Origin: Helicobacteraceae bacterium
GTDB taxonomy: Bacteria > Campylobacterota > Campylobacteria > Campylobacterales > Helicobacteraceae
Assembly (NCBI GenBank): GCA_029258405.1
Contig: JARHYY010000037.1
Span: 1 to 15,083 of the forward strand
Length of the DNA stretch: 15,083 nucleotides
Reading direction: 5' to 3'
Program-made: the position numbers and the translations under genes
In this document: positions 15,017 to 15,083 of the stretch, in pieces
How positions within the stretch are numbered: position 1 is the first letter of the stretch
Layout of the letters: each line of letters starts with the position of its first letter
The notes under the pieces: generated by a model
What the model saw: the letters and a program-made list of their open reading frames with translations, nothing else
Databases searched by the model: none
What the model was told of the DNA's origin: nothing

Positions 15017-15083
15017 ATGCTATTTGTAAAAACCAAAGCATATATAACCAAGCAACAAAACAAAACAAAAAACCCTAAGCCCT
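15017..15083 (+). CDS. Start of unidentified gene, cut by window end
   Basis: ATG 15017 is preceded by a strong ribosome site AAAGGAG with a 4-nt spacer and by the promoter at 14954-14982. Twenty-two codons are visible, starting MLFVKTKAYITKQQNK and continuing with a basic, Lys/Asn/Pro-rich stretch. The frame is open to the window end. The family cannot be recognised from this fragment. Context suggests a phage or other accessory gene transcribed on its own. Confidence 0.6.
   Translation, partial: MLFVKTKAYITKQQNKTKNPKP

Overview
The window is an AT-rich, densely packed chromosomal segment that looks like a member of the Campylobacterota, most likely a Helicobacter. The basis is overall base composition, the protein sequences of DnaA, DnaN, GyrB, PlsY and FolB, and a DNA-uptake (cts-type) operon of the kind known from Campylobacter jejuni. 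The species cannot be named from the sequence.

Layout. (1) Positions 1-235 hold no gene but contain a striking run of guanine tracts able to form a G-quadruplex. (2) Positions 236-7203 hold a compact type II secretion / type IV pilus-like locus. A short pseudopilin gene on the minus strand diverges from five tightly overlapping plus-strand genes: a GspL/PilN-like membrane protein, a PilO/PilP-like membrane protein, a secretin, a GspE/PilB ATPase and a GspF/PilC platform protein. A perfect 14-bp inverted repeat sits in the divergent promoter region. In Campylobacter such a set imports DNA during natural transformation, and that is the most likely role here. (3) ruvC lies on the minus strand, converging on and overlapping the end of the ctsF-like gene. 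(4) Positions 7663-9303 are the probable replication origin: DnaA boxes on both sides of dnaA suggest a bipartite oriC. (5) dnaN, gyrB, plsY and folB follow on the plus strand in tight succession. (6) Immediately after folB the character changes. From about 14030 the DNA is visibly richer in G and C and encodes the C-terminal part of a Mu gpF / SPP1 gp7-type head morphogenesis protein without its N-terminus. After it come a short non-coding stretch with a strong promoter and the first codons of an unidentified gene cut off by the window end.

How it fits together. The DNA-uptake genes form one translationally coupled unit: the secretin is the outer-membrane gate, the two bitopic proteins link it to the ATPase and platform, and the pseudopilin contributes to the filament. 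RuvC (Holliday junction resolution), DnaA, the sliding clamp and gyrase B form a replication/recombination block around the origin. PlsY (phospholipid synthesis) and FolB (folate synthesis) are housekeeping genes at its end. The phage fragment is a foreign addition or remnant abutting the block. Points most worth a second look are the G-quadruplex motif, the inverted repeat in front of the uptake operon, the repeated DnaA-box unit flanking dnaA, an in-frame insertion bounded by imperfect direct repeats in gyrB, and the nuclease-like C-terminal domain on the phage head-protein remnant.
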